From assembly GCA_030526405.1 (NCBI GenBank), contig JAUNCZ010000006.1, forward strand, positions 29,629-93,628: DNA of 64,000 nucleotides, read 5' to 3'. Within the stretch, counting starts at the first letter, position 1, and every line of letters starts with the position of its first letter. This document shows, in pieces, positions 33,635 through 42,759 of this stretch. Source of the DNA: Lachnospiraceae bacterium (lineage in GTDB: Bacteria > Bacillota > Clostridia > Lachnospirales > Lachnospiraceae). The position numbers were made by a program, and so were the translations under genes. The notes beneath the pieces were generated by a model. It ran no database searches. It was not told the DNA's origin and worked only from the letters and a program-made list of their open reading frames with translations.

Positions 33635-33671
33635 CCTGTATGGAAAACCCTTACGAAGCTTCCCATACAGG
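33635..33671 (-). promoter_or_regulatory. Leader hairpin of the ABC-2 exporter operon
   Basis: CCTGTATGG (33635-33643) pairs with CCATACAGG (33663-33671), extended by inner A/T pairs. It lies about 20-55 nt into the predicted transcript and has no T-run on the minus strand, so it may stabilise or regulate the mRNA. Confidence 0.5.
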
Positions 33672-33694
33672 ACACTTTTTTCTTATCTATCAGT

Positions 33695-33755
33695 ATAGTA
33701 GTATCATCTGAATTGCCTGTCAATAAATGGAAAAGCAGTCCTATAATCAGATGAT
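33695..33755 (-). promoter_or_regulatory. Promoter and operator of the ABC-2 exporter operon
   Basis: TTGACA (33718-33723) and TACTAT (33695-33700) are spaced 17 bp on the minus strand. A 9-bp inverted repeat, ATCATCTGA at 33703-33711 (between the boxes) and TCAGATGAT at 33747-33755, would fit looping or two bound dimers of a repressor. Confidence 0.65.
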
Positions 33756-33823
33756 AAAGTGGTGTTTTTCAGACACATTACAGAAGGTAAAAGTGCTGTT
33801 TTTCGGCACATGCCGGAAGCAGC

Positions 33824-36331
33824 TTATTCGTAGGCATTTGTCTGGAAGATCACTGTCAGCATTCTTGCTGCTGATTCCTCCAGCTCTTTTCTGGTAAGTC
33901 TTCCATCGGCCAGAGCCGCTCTGATCTCAGCCAGATCCTCCGGACATCCCGGCATGATCAGCTCATTGCCGTTCTTTACACAGAGATGGGCCAGACTTCC
34001 GTTTGTTGTGGTGGTCCAGTCTGTCATTACAAAGCCCTTATAGCCCCACTCTCTGCGCAGCACTGTCATCAGCAGGTCTCTGGAATTGGCGGTATGGACA
34101 CCATTTACAAGATTGTAGGAGGACATAACAGCCATAGGCTGGGATGTTTTCACTGCAATCTCGAAGCCGCGAAGATAGATTTCTCTCAGTGCTCTCTCGC
34201 TGAGAATGCTGTTGCTGCCCATACGATTATCTTCCTGATTGTTACAGCAAAAATGCTTAATGGTGGTGCCTGCTCCCGGCACAGACTGCACACCCTTTGT
34301 GATGGCTGCTGCTGTCACACCGGATACATAGGGATCCTCAGAAAAATACTCAAAGTTTCTGCCGCAGAGAGGATTTCTGTGAATATTCAGACCCGGCGCC
34401 AGCCACCAGGAAAGACCCAGCTCATCCATCTCCAGTCCCACCTGATGTCCTGCTTCCATCTGAAGCTCCGGATTCCAGGTCTGGGCCATCATGATGCCCA
34501 CAGGAATGGCTGTGCAATACTGATAATAGATCTCACAGCCCTCTTTCTTTTCCAGAGGAGCCGCAAAGAAGCCCTGCTCGATGGCTGCCAGAAAGCCCTG
34601 GGTATATACAGTACCAATAGTTTCATCTGCCAGATAGGTGGTGATTACTCGAATACCTGCCGGTCCATCTGCCATAGCCACTCCCGGAACTCCGTATTTT
34701 TCCTCCAGAATGCCTGAGGACTCTCCCGCTGCTCCCGGTACCATGATTCCTGCTGCACCAAGAGCCACATCATGACCTCTGCTGATCTCTCCTACGCTGA
34801 GATAGATCAGCTCCTCTTCTGTAAGCTTTTCTGCCAGTTCCTTCGCATCTGCCATAGCTGCTCTGTAGACAGGATCCTCCTGAGGATCTGCTGTGTTCTC
34901 CGGTTCCGGTTTCCAGATTACAGGCTGGATGCCCTTTTCCCTGCAAAGATCAGAAAGCTGCTGCAGACGCTGTGCTCTTCTCTCCTCTTTTCCTGTAAGC
35001 TCCTGCAGTTCCTCCTGCATCGGGCAGATGTGTTCTGTAGTTTCCAGAATCTGCTCCTCCTGCAGCTTCAGACAACCGCAGAGAACACTGCTCTCCAGAG
35101 AGTTTCCCGCCATAAGATAATAGTTTCCTGCCTCCAGGATCCAACAGCCTCTTTCAGCATCAAAGGATGCCAGCTGCTTTGCATCCAGCTGGATTTCCAC
35201 AGTTTCCTGCTCTCCCTCCTTCAGAAGACCAGTTTTCTTAAATCCCACAAGTCGTCTGTATTCCTTTGAAAGTCCGCCCTCCGGCAGTGCTGCATAGAGC
35301 TGTACCACCTCTTTGCCTGCCCTCTTTCCTGTATTGGTAACCTGGAAACTCATGGTGATCCCGGATTCCTCCGACATCGGTGCAGAAGCAGGCTCTATTG
35401 TGAACTGCGTATAGGACAGTCCATAGCCAAAGCAGTACTGCACCGGAATCTCATAGGTATCAAAATAGCGGTATCCCACATAGATTCCCTCTTTATACTC
35501 TTCTCTGGTAATATCACCGCTGTTGAAGCTGAAGCTGTCAGCGTTTGGATAATCGCTGTAGGAATAGGCCCAGGAATCTGTAAGCTTTCCGCTGGGATTC
35601 ACAGCTCCTGACAGAATATCTGCCACTGCTTCTCCTCCTGCCATACCAGGCTGAGAAATATAGAGAACAGCTTTTACAGCCGAATTCTCCAGCACAGGCT
35701 TCAGATCCATCAGGCCTCCAATGTTCAGAAGAACAACGATTTCCTTGCCCATGTCACTGATGGTCTTCAGATCCTGAATCTCCCTGTCAGACATCTCATA
35801 GTCACCGGCAGCATTTTTTCTGTCTGCTCCCTCTCCGGCAATGCGGCTGATCACATAGACAGCCACAGAACTGCCCTGGAAATCCTCCTCTGTAATCTCC
35901 CTTCCTTCCGGGAATACAAAGGCATGGGAGGCATAGGCATTGAAAAAGTCAGGAGTACCTGCCCCACCAGCTGACTGAAGGATCAGCTGTTTCCAGTCTT
36001 CTCTGGCCTTCTGATATCGCTGTTCATAATCAGCAATCCAGTCAGCGGAGGTAATTCGGAAACCTGCCGCCTCCATTCCCTCATATACACTGACAGAATG
36101 GCGCACACAAACGTCGCCGGAGCCGGTTCCTCCCTTGATGGTCTTTCCTGCACCTGCTCCCAGAAGGGCCAGGGACTGATTTTTATCAAGGGGAAGGATG
36201 CCATCATTTTTCAGCAGCACCATACCCTCTGCTGCTGCTTTTCTTGCAATTTCCTGTCCCCTTCTCTCTCTGCTGCTGATCTCTGTGGATTTTGTTCCAC
36301 TGAAGGTCCTTTTTTTCATTACCCTTTCCAT
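33824..36331 (-). CDS. GH3 beta-glucosidase with permuted domain order
   Basis: 835 residues with no signal peptide. The usual C-terminal GH3 alpha/beta domain comes first (GMVLLKNDGILPL near residue 30, the GGTGSGD loop), then a fibronectin III-like domain near residues 330-420. The (beta/alpha)8 catalytic domain comes last. The nucleophile Asp is in GFVMTDWTT, about residue 771, and KHFCCNN is the substrate-binding Lys-His pair. This order is known from some Butyrivibrio and Ruminococcus beta-glucosidases. It acts on imported beta-glucosides or plant glycosides. The ATG at 36329-36331 follows AAGGAG by 8 nt. Confidence 0.9.
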   Translation of the reverse strand: MERVMKKRTFSGTKSTEISSRERRGQEIARKAAAEGMVLLKNDGILPLDKNQSLALLGAGAGKTIKGGTGSGDVCVRHSVSVYEGMEAAGFRITSADWIADYEQRYQKAREDWKQLILQSAGGAGTPDFFNAYASHAFVFPEGREITEEDFQGSSVAVYVISRIAGEGADRKNAAGDYEMSDREIQDLKTISDMGKEIVVLLNIGGLMDLKPVLENSAVKAVLYISQPGMAGGEAVADILSGAVNPSGKLTDSWAYSYSDYPNADSFSFNSGDITREEYKEGIYVGYRYFDTYEIPVQYCFGYGLSYTQFTIEPASAPMSEESGITMSFQVTNTGKRAGKEVVQLYAALPEGGLSKEYRRLVGFKKTGLLKEGEQETVEIQLDAKQLASFDAERGCWILEAGNYYLMAGNSLESSVLCGCLKLQEEQILETTEHICPMQEELQELTGKEERRAQRLQQLSDLCREKGIQPVIWKPEPENTADPQEDPVYRAAMADAKELAEKLTEEELIYLSVGEISRGHDVALGAAGIMVPGAAGESSGILEEKYGVPGVAMADGPAGIRVITTYLADETIGTVYTQGFLAAIEQGFFAAPLEKKEGCEIYYQYCTAIPVGIMMAQTWNPELQMEAGHQVGLEMDELGLSWWLAPGLNIHRNPLCGRNFEYFSEDPYVSGVTAAAITKGVQSVPGAGTTIKHFCCNNQEDNRMGSNSILSERALREIYLRGFEIAVKTSQPMAVMSSYNLVNGVHTANSRDLLMTVLRREWGYKGFVMTDWTTTTNGSLAHLCVKNGNELIMPGCPEDLAEIRAALADGRLTRKELEESAARMLTVIFQTNAYE

Positions 36332-36377
36332 AATCAATACTCCTTACTAAATTTTTTCCCATCTTCTGGCAAATGTG

Positions 36378-36410
36378 AAAAGGGCCCTCCAGAAGCTCTG
36401 GAAGGGCCTG
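36378..36410 (-). terminator. Terminator of the rnfC2-metV-metF operon
   Basis: GGGCCCTCCAGA pairs with TCTGGAAGGGCC; the minus strand continues with TTTTC. About 55 bp after the metF stop. Confidence 0.75.
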
Positions 36411-36465
36411 ATTTCTTACATATACGATGCAGCCCTCTGATATGAAGACTGAATCCTCTTAAGGA

Positions 36466-37344
36466 TTAAAGACCAGCCTGCTCCAGCAGTCCAGGAATCT
36501 TGGACTCCCATCCAAGAGACATGATATGAACGCCTTCACAATATGGCTTACACTCTCTGATGATACGTGCAGCAATCTCAACACCTGTGATACCTGCTTT
36601 TGTTTTCTCTTTGTCAGCTTTCAGCTCCTCGATCATCTCCTCAGGAACATGAACACCGGCAACATTTGCATTCATGAAACGGCACATTCCAACGGATTTT
36701 GGAATAATGATACCCAGCTGTACAGGTTTTCCAAACTGTTTTGCTTTCTCCATGAACTCAATGAATTTCTCAGGCTCAAAAACTGCCTGTGTCTGGAAAT
36801 ACTCAGCACCTGCTGCAACTTTTCTCTCCATCTTCATAAGCTGTGCATCAACAGAATCGCTGCAAGGAGATACTACAGCACCCTTTGCAAAGGATGGAGC
36901 CTCTCCAACGATTGGATTTCCGCCCAGATCCACACCCTGCTCCATCAGGCTCATGGTGTGAAGAAGAGATACGGAGTCCAGATCAAATACAGGTTTTGCC
37001 TGTGGATGATCACCCATTTTTGTATGGTCACCGGTCAGTGCCAGAACGTTGTCGATTCCAAATGCAGCTGCGCTGAGAAGATCAGACTGCAGTGCAATAC
37101 GGTTTCTGTCACGGCATGCAAGCTGGAAGATTGGGTTCAGTCCTGCATCCTTCAGGATTTTACAGGTTGCCAGAGATCCCAGTCTCATTACAGAGGACTG
37201 GTTATCTGTTACGTTGATGGCAGCACATTTGCCCAGGTATTTTTTCGCTTCTTCAACAAGCTCATCGATATTGGTTCCCTTTGGTGGGCCTACTTCTGCC
37301 GAAACTACAAATTCACCCTGTTTAAACAAATCTGTAACTTTCAT
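36466..37344 (-). CDS. metF: 5,10-Methylenetetrahydrofolate reductase
   Basis: 292-residue flavoprotein TIM barrel that reduces methylene-THF to methyl-THF. Motifs include AINVTDNQSSVMR, QLACRDRNRIALQSDLL and LALTGDHTK. In acetogens it works with MetV, and in some with RnfC2, in the methyl branch of the Wood-Ljungdahl pathway. It is third in the operon after rnfC2 and metV, which supports that role over methionine synthesis alone. Confidence 0.95.
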   Translation of the reverse strand: MKVTDLFKQGEFVVSAEVGPPKGTNIDELVEEAKKYLGKCAAINVTDNQSSVMRLGSLATCKILKDAGLNPIFQLACRDRNRIALQSDLLSAAAFGIDNVLALTGDHTKMGDHPQAKPVFDLDSVSLLHTMSLMEQGVDLGGNPIVGEAPSFAKGAVVSPCSDSVDAQLMKMERKVAAGAEYFQTQAVFEPEKFIEFMEKAKQFGKPVQLGIIIPKSVGMCRFMNANVAGVHVPEEMIEELKADKEKTKAGITGVEIAARIIRECKPYCEGVHIMSLGWESKIPGLLEQAGL

Positions 37345-37380
37345 ATATCTATCGCTCCTAAATTCTAATTTATGATATGA

Positions 37381-38016
37381 CTATTCTGATTCTTTGCACT
37401 CTTTTGTTGCATCATCAGTAGCAAAGTTATGCATCTGTGTAGGACATTTCAGAACATCCAGACGTCCCTGTGCCTCCAGGCGACGATAGATGCGCTCCCA
37501 TCCACACTCCATGCATGAATCTACTTCGCATTTTCCGTCCTTTGTTCCGCCACAAGGTCCGTTTACAAGACTCTTTGAGCAGGCGGTGATTGGGCAGATG
37601 CCTCCGGTGAGGTTCAGGAAACACTCTCCACACTGTCCGCAGTCCACCTCCAGAGGGGTAACACCCTGGAATCCCGGCAGCTGGATGGTATCGCATGCTG
37701 CGCATACCTTTTTATCTTCCAGAAACTCAGCCACAGTCTGAACACCAACACCACAGGAGAATACCAGCACCATATCTGCTGCCTCGATCTCAGCCAGATG
37801 TCCCTTCAGACGTACTTTTAAATTTTCAGGATTACAGATGTAATCTGTAGTAAAAATTCCTGTCACTTTTCCTTCAGCAGCAAGCTCCTTCTGAAGCTCT
37901 CTTGCCTCTTTCTCCGGAAAACTGATTTCCTTGCATCCATGGCAGTTGATAATGAAGACTTTTCCATCCACCAGCGATGCAATGGTTTCTTTTTCTTTTA
38001 ACTGCGTAATTAACAT
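37381..38016 (-). CDS. metV: MetV, zinc/Fe-S subunit of methylene-THF reductase
   Basis: 211 residues. The C-terminal half holds the cysteine-rich MTHFR-C domain (CGQCGECFLN, GGICPITACSKSLVNGPCGG, then CEV and CMEC). The N-terminal half has the INCHGCKE motif. MetV partners MetF in acetogens and passes electrons to its flavin. It starts inside the last codons of rnfC2 (7-bp overlap) and is followed by metF after 36 bp. Confidence 0.9.
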   Translation of the reverse strand: MLITQLKEKETIASLVDGKVFIINCHGCKEISFPEKEARELQKELAAEGKVTGIFTTDYICNPENLKVRLKGHLAEIEAADMVLVFSCGVGVQTVAEFLEDKKVCAACDTIQLPGFQGVTPLEVDCGQCGECFLNLTGGICPITACSKSLVNGPCGGTKDGKCEVDSCMECGWERIYRRLEAQGRLDVLKCPTQMHNFATDDATKECKESE

Positions 38017-39974
38017 TTTTTCTTCAACTCCATTACCATATTTTTGCCAACACCAATCTTGGATACCAGAGGAATCTTGGAAGAGCAGATATACTCACAG
38101 CAACGACACTGGAAGCAATCCATGATATTGTTCTCCAGAAGTGCCTGAGCATTGCCCTCATCAGCATATTTAGCAAACAGAAGCGGATTCAGCTCCATTG
38201 GACATACATCGGAACAGCGTCCGCACTTAATACAGTCAACTGTCTCTGTATGATCTGTCTCAATGGCGATAATTCCGTTGGAACCTTTGATAACAGGAAC
38301 TTCTGTATCCTTCAGAACAGCACCCATCATTGGTCCACCCATCTTGATTGTAACATCTTCGCCTGTTGTGCCGCCGCAGTAATCGATGATATCCTGTACA
38401 TTTGTACCAATCTTAACAATGTAGTTTCCAGGATTCTTCATTCTCTCACCGGTTACGGAAACAACTCGCTCCACCAGAGGCATGCCCTTCTGAATTGCAT
38501 CAGAGATTGCCTTGGCTGTGCTGACGTTGCTGACAACAGCGCCCACATCTGCAGGAAGTTTTCCACTAGGCACCTGACGCTTCATAACTTTCTTAATCAG
38601 CATCTTCTCAGCACCCTGCGGGTATTTGGTTTTGGCTACAACAACTTCGATATTTTCACAGTCAGCAACCTTTTCCTTGATAAGCTCGACTGCATCTGGT
38701 TTATTATCCTCGATCACGATAACACCCTTAGGTGCATCAACGGCTTTCATAATAGCCTTCAGACCGTAAATAACATCATCAGCGAACTCAAGAAGAACGC
38801 GATGGTCAGCAGTAAGGATTGGCTCACACTCGCAGCCGTTCAGAAGTACTGCATCAATCGGTTTTCCTGGTTTCAGTTTTACATAAGTCGGGAATCCGGC
38901 ACCACCCATTCCGTTGATACCCTTCTCGCGAACAATGTCCACGATCTCATCAACAGTGAGCTCCTCCAGCGGTTTATTTGGCTGAACTGACTCATGGAGG
39001 GTGTTCTGTCCATCAGATTTGATCACAACAGACATTACGCCAGGTCCTTTATTCGGATGTGTGTGTGGTCCGATCTCAACAACGGTTCCACTTACGCTGG
39101 AATGTACATTACAGCTGATGAAGGATGGAGCCTCGCCGATCTTCTGACCAACTTTAACGGTGTCTCCCACCTCAACTACAGGAGTTGCAGGAGCACCTGC
39201 GTGCATAGAAAGAGGAATGATAACTGTCTCTGGATCCGGGAATTTCTTCAGAGAGATATGCTCAGAAAACTCTTTTCGCTCACATGGATGCACGCCTCCG
39301 TAATAGCCGTCAAAACGACCCTCACGGATGGATTTCACATAATCTGTGATCAGTTTTACATTTACTTTGGAATAATCACGAACCTGAACAGGCTGGTTGC
39401 GGAGATCATCCAGACGTCCCTGTTTTGCAAGACGCTCATTGATCTTCTCCCATGCACAGTCCTTCTTAGGATCGATCTCACATTTTCCATTCTTTGCACC
39501 GCCACACTGTCCGTTGATCAGACTCTTGGAGCAGTCAACGATGGGGCAGATGCCGCCGGTCATATTCAGATAGCACTGAGCGCAAGCGCCACAGGTCTTC
39601 TGAGTCAGAGCCATTCCATGATGGCCGATATAATTCAGGGAATTGGTTGCAGTAAATACCGGTTTCTTCTCAATTTCTGCAACTGTCTGTACACCGAGAC
39701 CACAGGAGATTACGATCACATTCTCAGTTCCCTCAGGAATGAGTCCTGCAAGCTTTCTCTCTGTCTGGACCTTATTGCAGAGGAAATCCACTTTTACAGT
39801 ACCTGTAATGTTCTTTCCTTCTGCGATTTTTTCAAACTCTGCCAGCTCCGGTTCATCGATGGTATCAAATTCCTTGAAGCACTTGTTACAAGCAACTACG
39901 AACAGGTTGTCTTTTCCTTCTAATAACGCAGCCAGCTCGTCGTTACCTTTTAACACATACTTGGTATAATTCAC
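38010..39974 (-). CDS. rnfC2: RnfC2-type NADH dehydrogenase subunit with an N-terminal MetV-like domain
   Basis: 654 residues. Residues 1-205 repeat the MetV architecture (VVACNKCFKE, VISCGLGVQTVAE, then CGACAQCYLN, SKSLINGQCGG). Residues from about 215 form RnfC: a GGVHP start, a GINGMGGAGFPTYVKL NADH/FMN-binding segment, and two [4Fe-4S] motifs CIKCGRCSDVCP and CFQCRCCEYICSSKIP. Together with MetV and MetF it probably forms an NADH-dependent methylene-THF reductase, as described for the MetVF-RnfC2 complexes of acetogens. The start codon is GTG with AGGTAGG about 9 nt upstream. Confidence 0.88.
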   Translation of the reverse strand: MNYTKYVLKGNDELAALLEGKDNLFVVACNKCFKEFDTIDEPELAEFEKIAEGKNITGTVKVDFLCNKVQTERKLAGLIPEGTENVIVISCGLGVQTVAEIEKKPVFTATNSLNYIGHHGMALTQKTCGACAQCYLNMTGGICPIVDCSKSLINGQCGGAKNGKCEIDPKKDCAWEKINERLAKQGRLDDLRNQPVQVRDYSKVNVKLITDYVKSIREGRFDGYYGGVHPCERKEFSEHISLKKFPDPETVIIPLSMHAGAPATPVVEVGDTVKVGQKIGEAPSFISCNVHSSVSGTVVEIGPHTHPNKGPGVMSVVIKSDGQNTLHESVQPNKPLEELTVDEIVDIVREKGINGMGGAGFPTYVKLKPGKPIDAVLLNGCECEPILTADHRVLLEFADDVIYGLKAIMKAVDAPKGVIVIEDNKPDAVELIKEKVADCENIEVVVAKTKYPQGAEKMLIKKVMKRQVPSGKLPADVGAVVSNVSTAKAISDAIQKGMPLVERVVSVTGERMKNPGNYIVKIGTNVQDIIDYCGGTTGEDVTIKMGGPMMGAVLKDTEVPVIKGSNGIIAIETDHTETVDCIKCGRCSDVCPMELNPLLFAKYADEGNAQALLENNIMDCFQCRCCEYICSSKIPLVSKIGVGKNMVMELKKKC

Positions 39975-40022
39975 CCAATATCACCTACCTATACAATTTG
40001 CTTTTACTTTAAAGCCTCCGAT

Positions 40023-40077
40023 GCAGATTTTGCACCCTTTCCAGGTTCCCGGGCCCGGAACAGGACTGTAAATCTGC
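40023..40077 (-). ncRNA. Structured leader upstream of rnfC2
   Basis: On the minus strand GCAGATTT pairs with AAATCTGC (8 bp, outer stem) and encloses a GTTCC(G)GG/CC(C)GGAAC hairpin plus an unpaired GGAAAGGGTGC strand. It lies between the promoter at 40097-40126 and the GTG start, about 50 nt before the ribosome site. The rest of 39975-40310 holds no gene. I cannot match it to a known riboswitch. Confidence 0.45.
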
Positions 40078-40096
40078 CAAACTCTATGCAAAAATC

Positions 40097-40126
40097 ATTA
40101 TAACATATCTGTTTTTGCACTGTCCA
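40097..40126 (-). promoter_or_regulatory. Promoter of rnfC2-metV-metF
   Basis: TGGACA (40121-40126) and TATAAT (40097-40102) on the minus strand, spaced 18 bp. Confidence 0.6.
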
Positions 40127-40218
40127 GTATTGCATAACAATTCCCTGTGTTTTTCCTTGTTTTTTAAACAATACAACCAAAGATATTTGTTTTTTCTCGG
40201 GTCTTACATTAGAAAAAG

Positions 40219-40262
40219 AAAGAAGAAAAACAGTTCCCGCTGTGGGGAATCTGTTTTTCTTC
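40219..40262 (-). terminator. Terminator after the L,D-transpeptidase gene
   Basis: AAAAACAG...TTCCC pairs with GGGAA...CTGTTTTT; the minus strand ends in TTTTTCTTCTTTC. Confidence 0.75.
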
Positions 40263-40310
40263 TTTCCGAAATATATCTGTTCTTTTTTCAGTATCTTAAT
40301 TGTTTTAAGA

Positions 40311-41750
40311 TCAGCCTGCCTGAAGATCATTGAAAGGAACCGGTCCTACCACCTGATCCTCTGAATAATAGACAATTACAGGATAACCGATCTCCATGTA
40401 GTAGAAAATCTGCTCCATAGCAGCATTTGGAATATTTACGCAGCCATGGCTTCCGTTGTCAATGTAGAAGCCAGGGATCTCATAATACTCCGCTGCCTGC
40501 CACCTTGCATCATGGAGTCCTACCTGATCATTGAAAGGCATCCACCACTGGGACCAGGCACCCGGGAAGGTGGTAAAACTCCAGTCATCCTTCTTTCCGT
40601 CAATGGCCCACACAGAACCGGATGGAGTGGAATAACCCTTGGTATCACTGCCGGTGATAACCTTGGTGGAGGTCTTCAGTTCTCCGTTCCAGTACAGCCA
40701 CAGCGTCTGGGTGGAAATACAGATCTCCACATAGCTGTTACCGATGGTATTGCCTCTTCTGTCCATGGCGGTATACAGATACACCGGCTCTGTAACCACG
40801 GTCTGTCCCTCTGTGATAAGGCTGAGCAGCTGTTCTACTGTATCCTCCTGATCGATGCAGTAGCCATAGTCACCACCGCCCTCCAGCATAATGGTATGGC
40901 CATAGGAGGTGGTAAACTCCTTTGGAAGACCAAAGGTATCTGTCTCGTAAGCCATATTTCTGACCCATTCAGCTGCCAGATCTCTGTTGATGGCAATGGA
41001 ACCATCCTCTGCTTCATACACCCACTGGGAAAGCTCTGCTTTTCCAAGATGGAACTGAGTTTCCACAAAATCGTAGGTGATATCTGCGGAGATCATGGAA
41101 TTCATCTTATCGATTTTTTCAAGAAGCTCTTTGTTATCCTTCCTGATCTCAGGCTGTACATACAGTCCTGCCTGATCCAGATCCAGCTGCAGATCATAAC
41201 CTGTAATGGCATTCATAACCGCCTGCTCCACCTCCGGCTGATGGATGAGGGTTCCCTCCACCTCCGGCTGCGCCTCAAAGCCCTGCTCCTTCAGGACTGG
41301 TCTGGCGTTTTCCGGCTGAATGATATTCTCTTCCTTAAAACACTGGAAAGAAGCAACAAGATTTTTCATCTTTTCCTCAGAATAGGTAAAATCCTTACCG
41401 ATCTCATGCTCCTTGTTTCCCACCACTTTGATCATCCAGAGATTGTACTCCTGCTGCGCCAGAAGCTGATCCACCTCACCGGAATCGGTATACAGGAAAT
41501 CCATCTGCTTTCCTGTAATGGTGTCCTCCAGCTCTCCTCTCTCCTTCACGGTGAGCTTATAGTTATCCATTTCATACTGCATCTCTTCCTTGGCCATCTC
41601 TACAGTCATGTTGGAACAGTCAATTCCATTGATGGCAGTTCCTGCGAAGAAATGCTCTTTATAATAGTTGCGGCCTGCAAAATACACCGCTCCCAGCAGA
41701 ACCACTGCCGTACAACCTGCCGCAATACCGGCAATCATACTCTTTTTCAT
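40311..41750 (-). CDS. L,D-transpeptidase (YkuD) with peptidoglycan-binding domain
   Basis: 479 residues: one N-terminal membrane anchor (residues 4-26), an extracellular PG-binding-4-like region, and a C-terminal YkuD domain with the catalytic SHGCVNIP motif. It cross-links peptidoglycan through 3-3 bonds or attaches proteins to the wall. The ATG at 41748-41750 is preceded by GGGGGAT and fits better than a start eight codons earlier. It is 27 bp downstream of the thymidylate synthase gene. Confidence 0.88.
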   Translation of the reverse strand: MKKSMIAGIAAGCTAVVLLGAVYFAGRNYYKEHFFAGTAINGIDCSNMTVEMAKEEMQYEMDNYKLTVKERGELEDTITGKQMDFLYTDSGEVDQLLAQQEYNLWMIKVVGNKEHEIGKDFTYSEEKMKNLVASFQCFKEENIIQPENARPVLKEQGFEAQPEVEGTLIHQPEVEQAVMNAITGYDLQLDLDQAGLYVQPEIRKDNKELLEKIDKMNSMISADITYDFVETQFHLGKAELSQWVYEAEDGSIAINRDLAAEWVRNMAYETDTFGLPKEFTTSYGHTIMLEGGGDYGYCIDQEDTVEQLLSLITEGQTVVTEPVYLYTAMDRRGNTIGNSYVEICISTQTLWLYWNGELKTSTKVITGSDTKGYSTPSGSVWAIDGKKDDWSFTTFPGAWSQWWMPFNDQVGLHDARWQAAEYYEIPGFYIDNGSHGCVNIPNAAMEQIFYYMEIGYPVIVYYSEDQVVGPVPFNDLQAG

Positions 41751-41777
41751 TCCACTTATCCCCCTCAGATACACAGA

Positions 41778-42548
41778 TCAGTGTTTTTTTAACTCCTCTA
41801 CACTCTCCCAGATCCCCGGAAGTTCCTCTTCCATCATATCTTTCCAGTCATCCTCATACTCGGAAATACAGGATTCCTCATCCGCCAGAATTCGTTTCAC
41901 ATATCCATCCAGTGAACCGAAATCCCTCTCATAGCAGTGATAGGAGTTTGCTCTGTGGGTATAGGAGCCAACGGGCAGCTCCAGAGCATCCGCCACTCTC
42001 TTCTGCAGCATGATCAGGGCAAACATGTTCATAAATGATGCCTTGCATGCATCATTGCTTCTGAAGAGAACCTTGCACTCCAGTTTTCCGTTTCGAACAA
42101 AAAACTGAATGTGCTGCAGACAGGCCGGATCTTCAGAAGATACATCCTCTGCATTTCTCACCAGGATCACCGCACGGCGGGAGGAGGGATTTCTCTTCAG
42201 ATCATCAATTACAAACTGGATCTGATCAATGGTCTCTCCTGCCTGATTCTTCATGGCAGCCATACGGTTATGATAGGTATACACCCAGTTTCCTTTTTCA
42301 ATCTCAAAATCCAGGATTCCATCCAGCATCTCCATCACATACTGCTGCAGCTCTCTGGGTCCGCCGATAAAACACTTGCTGATCATAGGCTCCGCAAGGG
42401 GCTCAGTGATCTCAATGGTCATGCCAGCCTCCAGACAGGTGGTATTCCAGTCTGAGCAATCCACCACTTCTCCCTGGTTTTTTAATTTCAGAAGTGCCTG
42501 ATGATAGGCCTTCGGAAGGTTTTTTTCTGTAACTAAAATTTCAGACAT
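41778..42548 (-). CDS. Thymidylate synthase-family protein, divergent type
   Basis: 256 residues. The middle and C-terminal parts follow the thymidylate synthase fold: ACLQHIQFFVRNGKLECKVLFRSNDA holds the position of the catalytic Cys (Cys-Leu-Gln-His rather than the usual Pro-Cys-His). GSYTHRANSYHCYERD replaces the usual VHTLGDAHIY segment. Active-site Arg and Asn can be seen in RSSRRAVILVR-type and SND segments. It probably methylates dUMP with methylene-THF, linking to the one-carbon operon next door. A related dCMP/dUMP-modifying activity cannot be excluded. Confidence 0.75.
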   Translation of the reverse strand: MSEILVTEKNLPKAYHQALLKLKNQGEVVDCSDWNTTCLEAGMTIEITEPLAEPMISKCFIGGPRELQQYVMEMLDGILDFEIEKGNWVYTYHNRMAAMKNQAGETIDQIQFVIDDLKRNPSSRRAVILVRNAEDVSSEDPACLQHIQFFVRNGKLECKVLFRSNDACKASFMNMFALIMLQKRVADALELPVGSYTHRANSYHCYERDFGSLDGYVKRILADEESCISEYEDDWKDMMEEELPGIWESVEELKKH

Positions 42549-42649
42549 AATCGTCCCTCTTTTTCTGATATTTTTCTATCTGCTTTTCCCTGCTTAAGCA
42601 GCAGGAAACATCGGACTGAAAGAGTCCAGTTATGGTAAGTATAGCATTA

Positions 42650-42702
42650 TTTTGTCAAAAAAAGAACAAAAAACGAAAAGAATTCGTTTTTTGTTCTTTT
42701 AA
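42650..42702 (-). terminator. Terminator of the nitrogenase-like/hyp/hydF operon
   Basis: AAAAGAACAAAAAACGAA pairs perfectly with TTCGTTTTTTGTTCTTTT around a short loop; the minus strand continues TTTTTTTG. It lies 60 bp after the hydF stop and marks the operon end. Confidence 0.85.
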
Positions 42703-42759
42703 CTTCATCAGACATGAACAACCTGTCAAATCTCATGAAAAATCGACAGGGTTCCTTCT

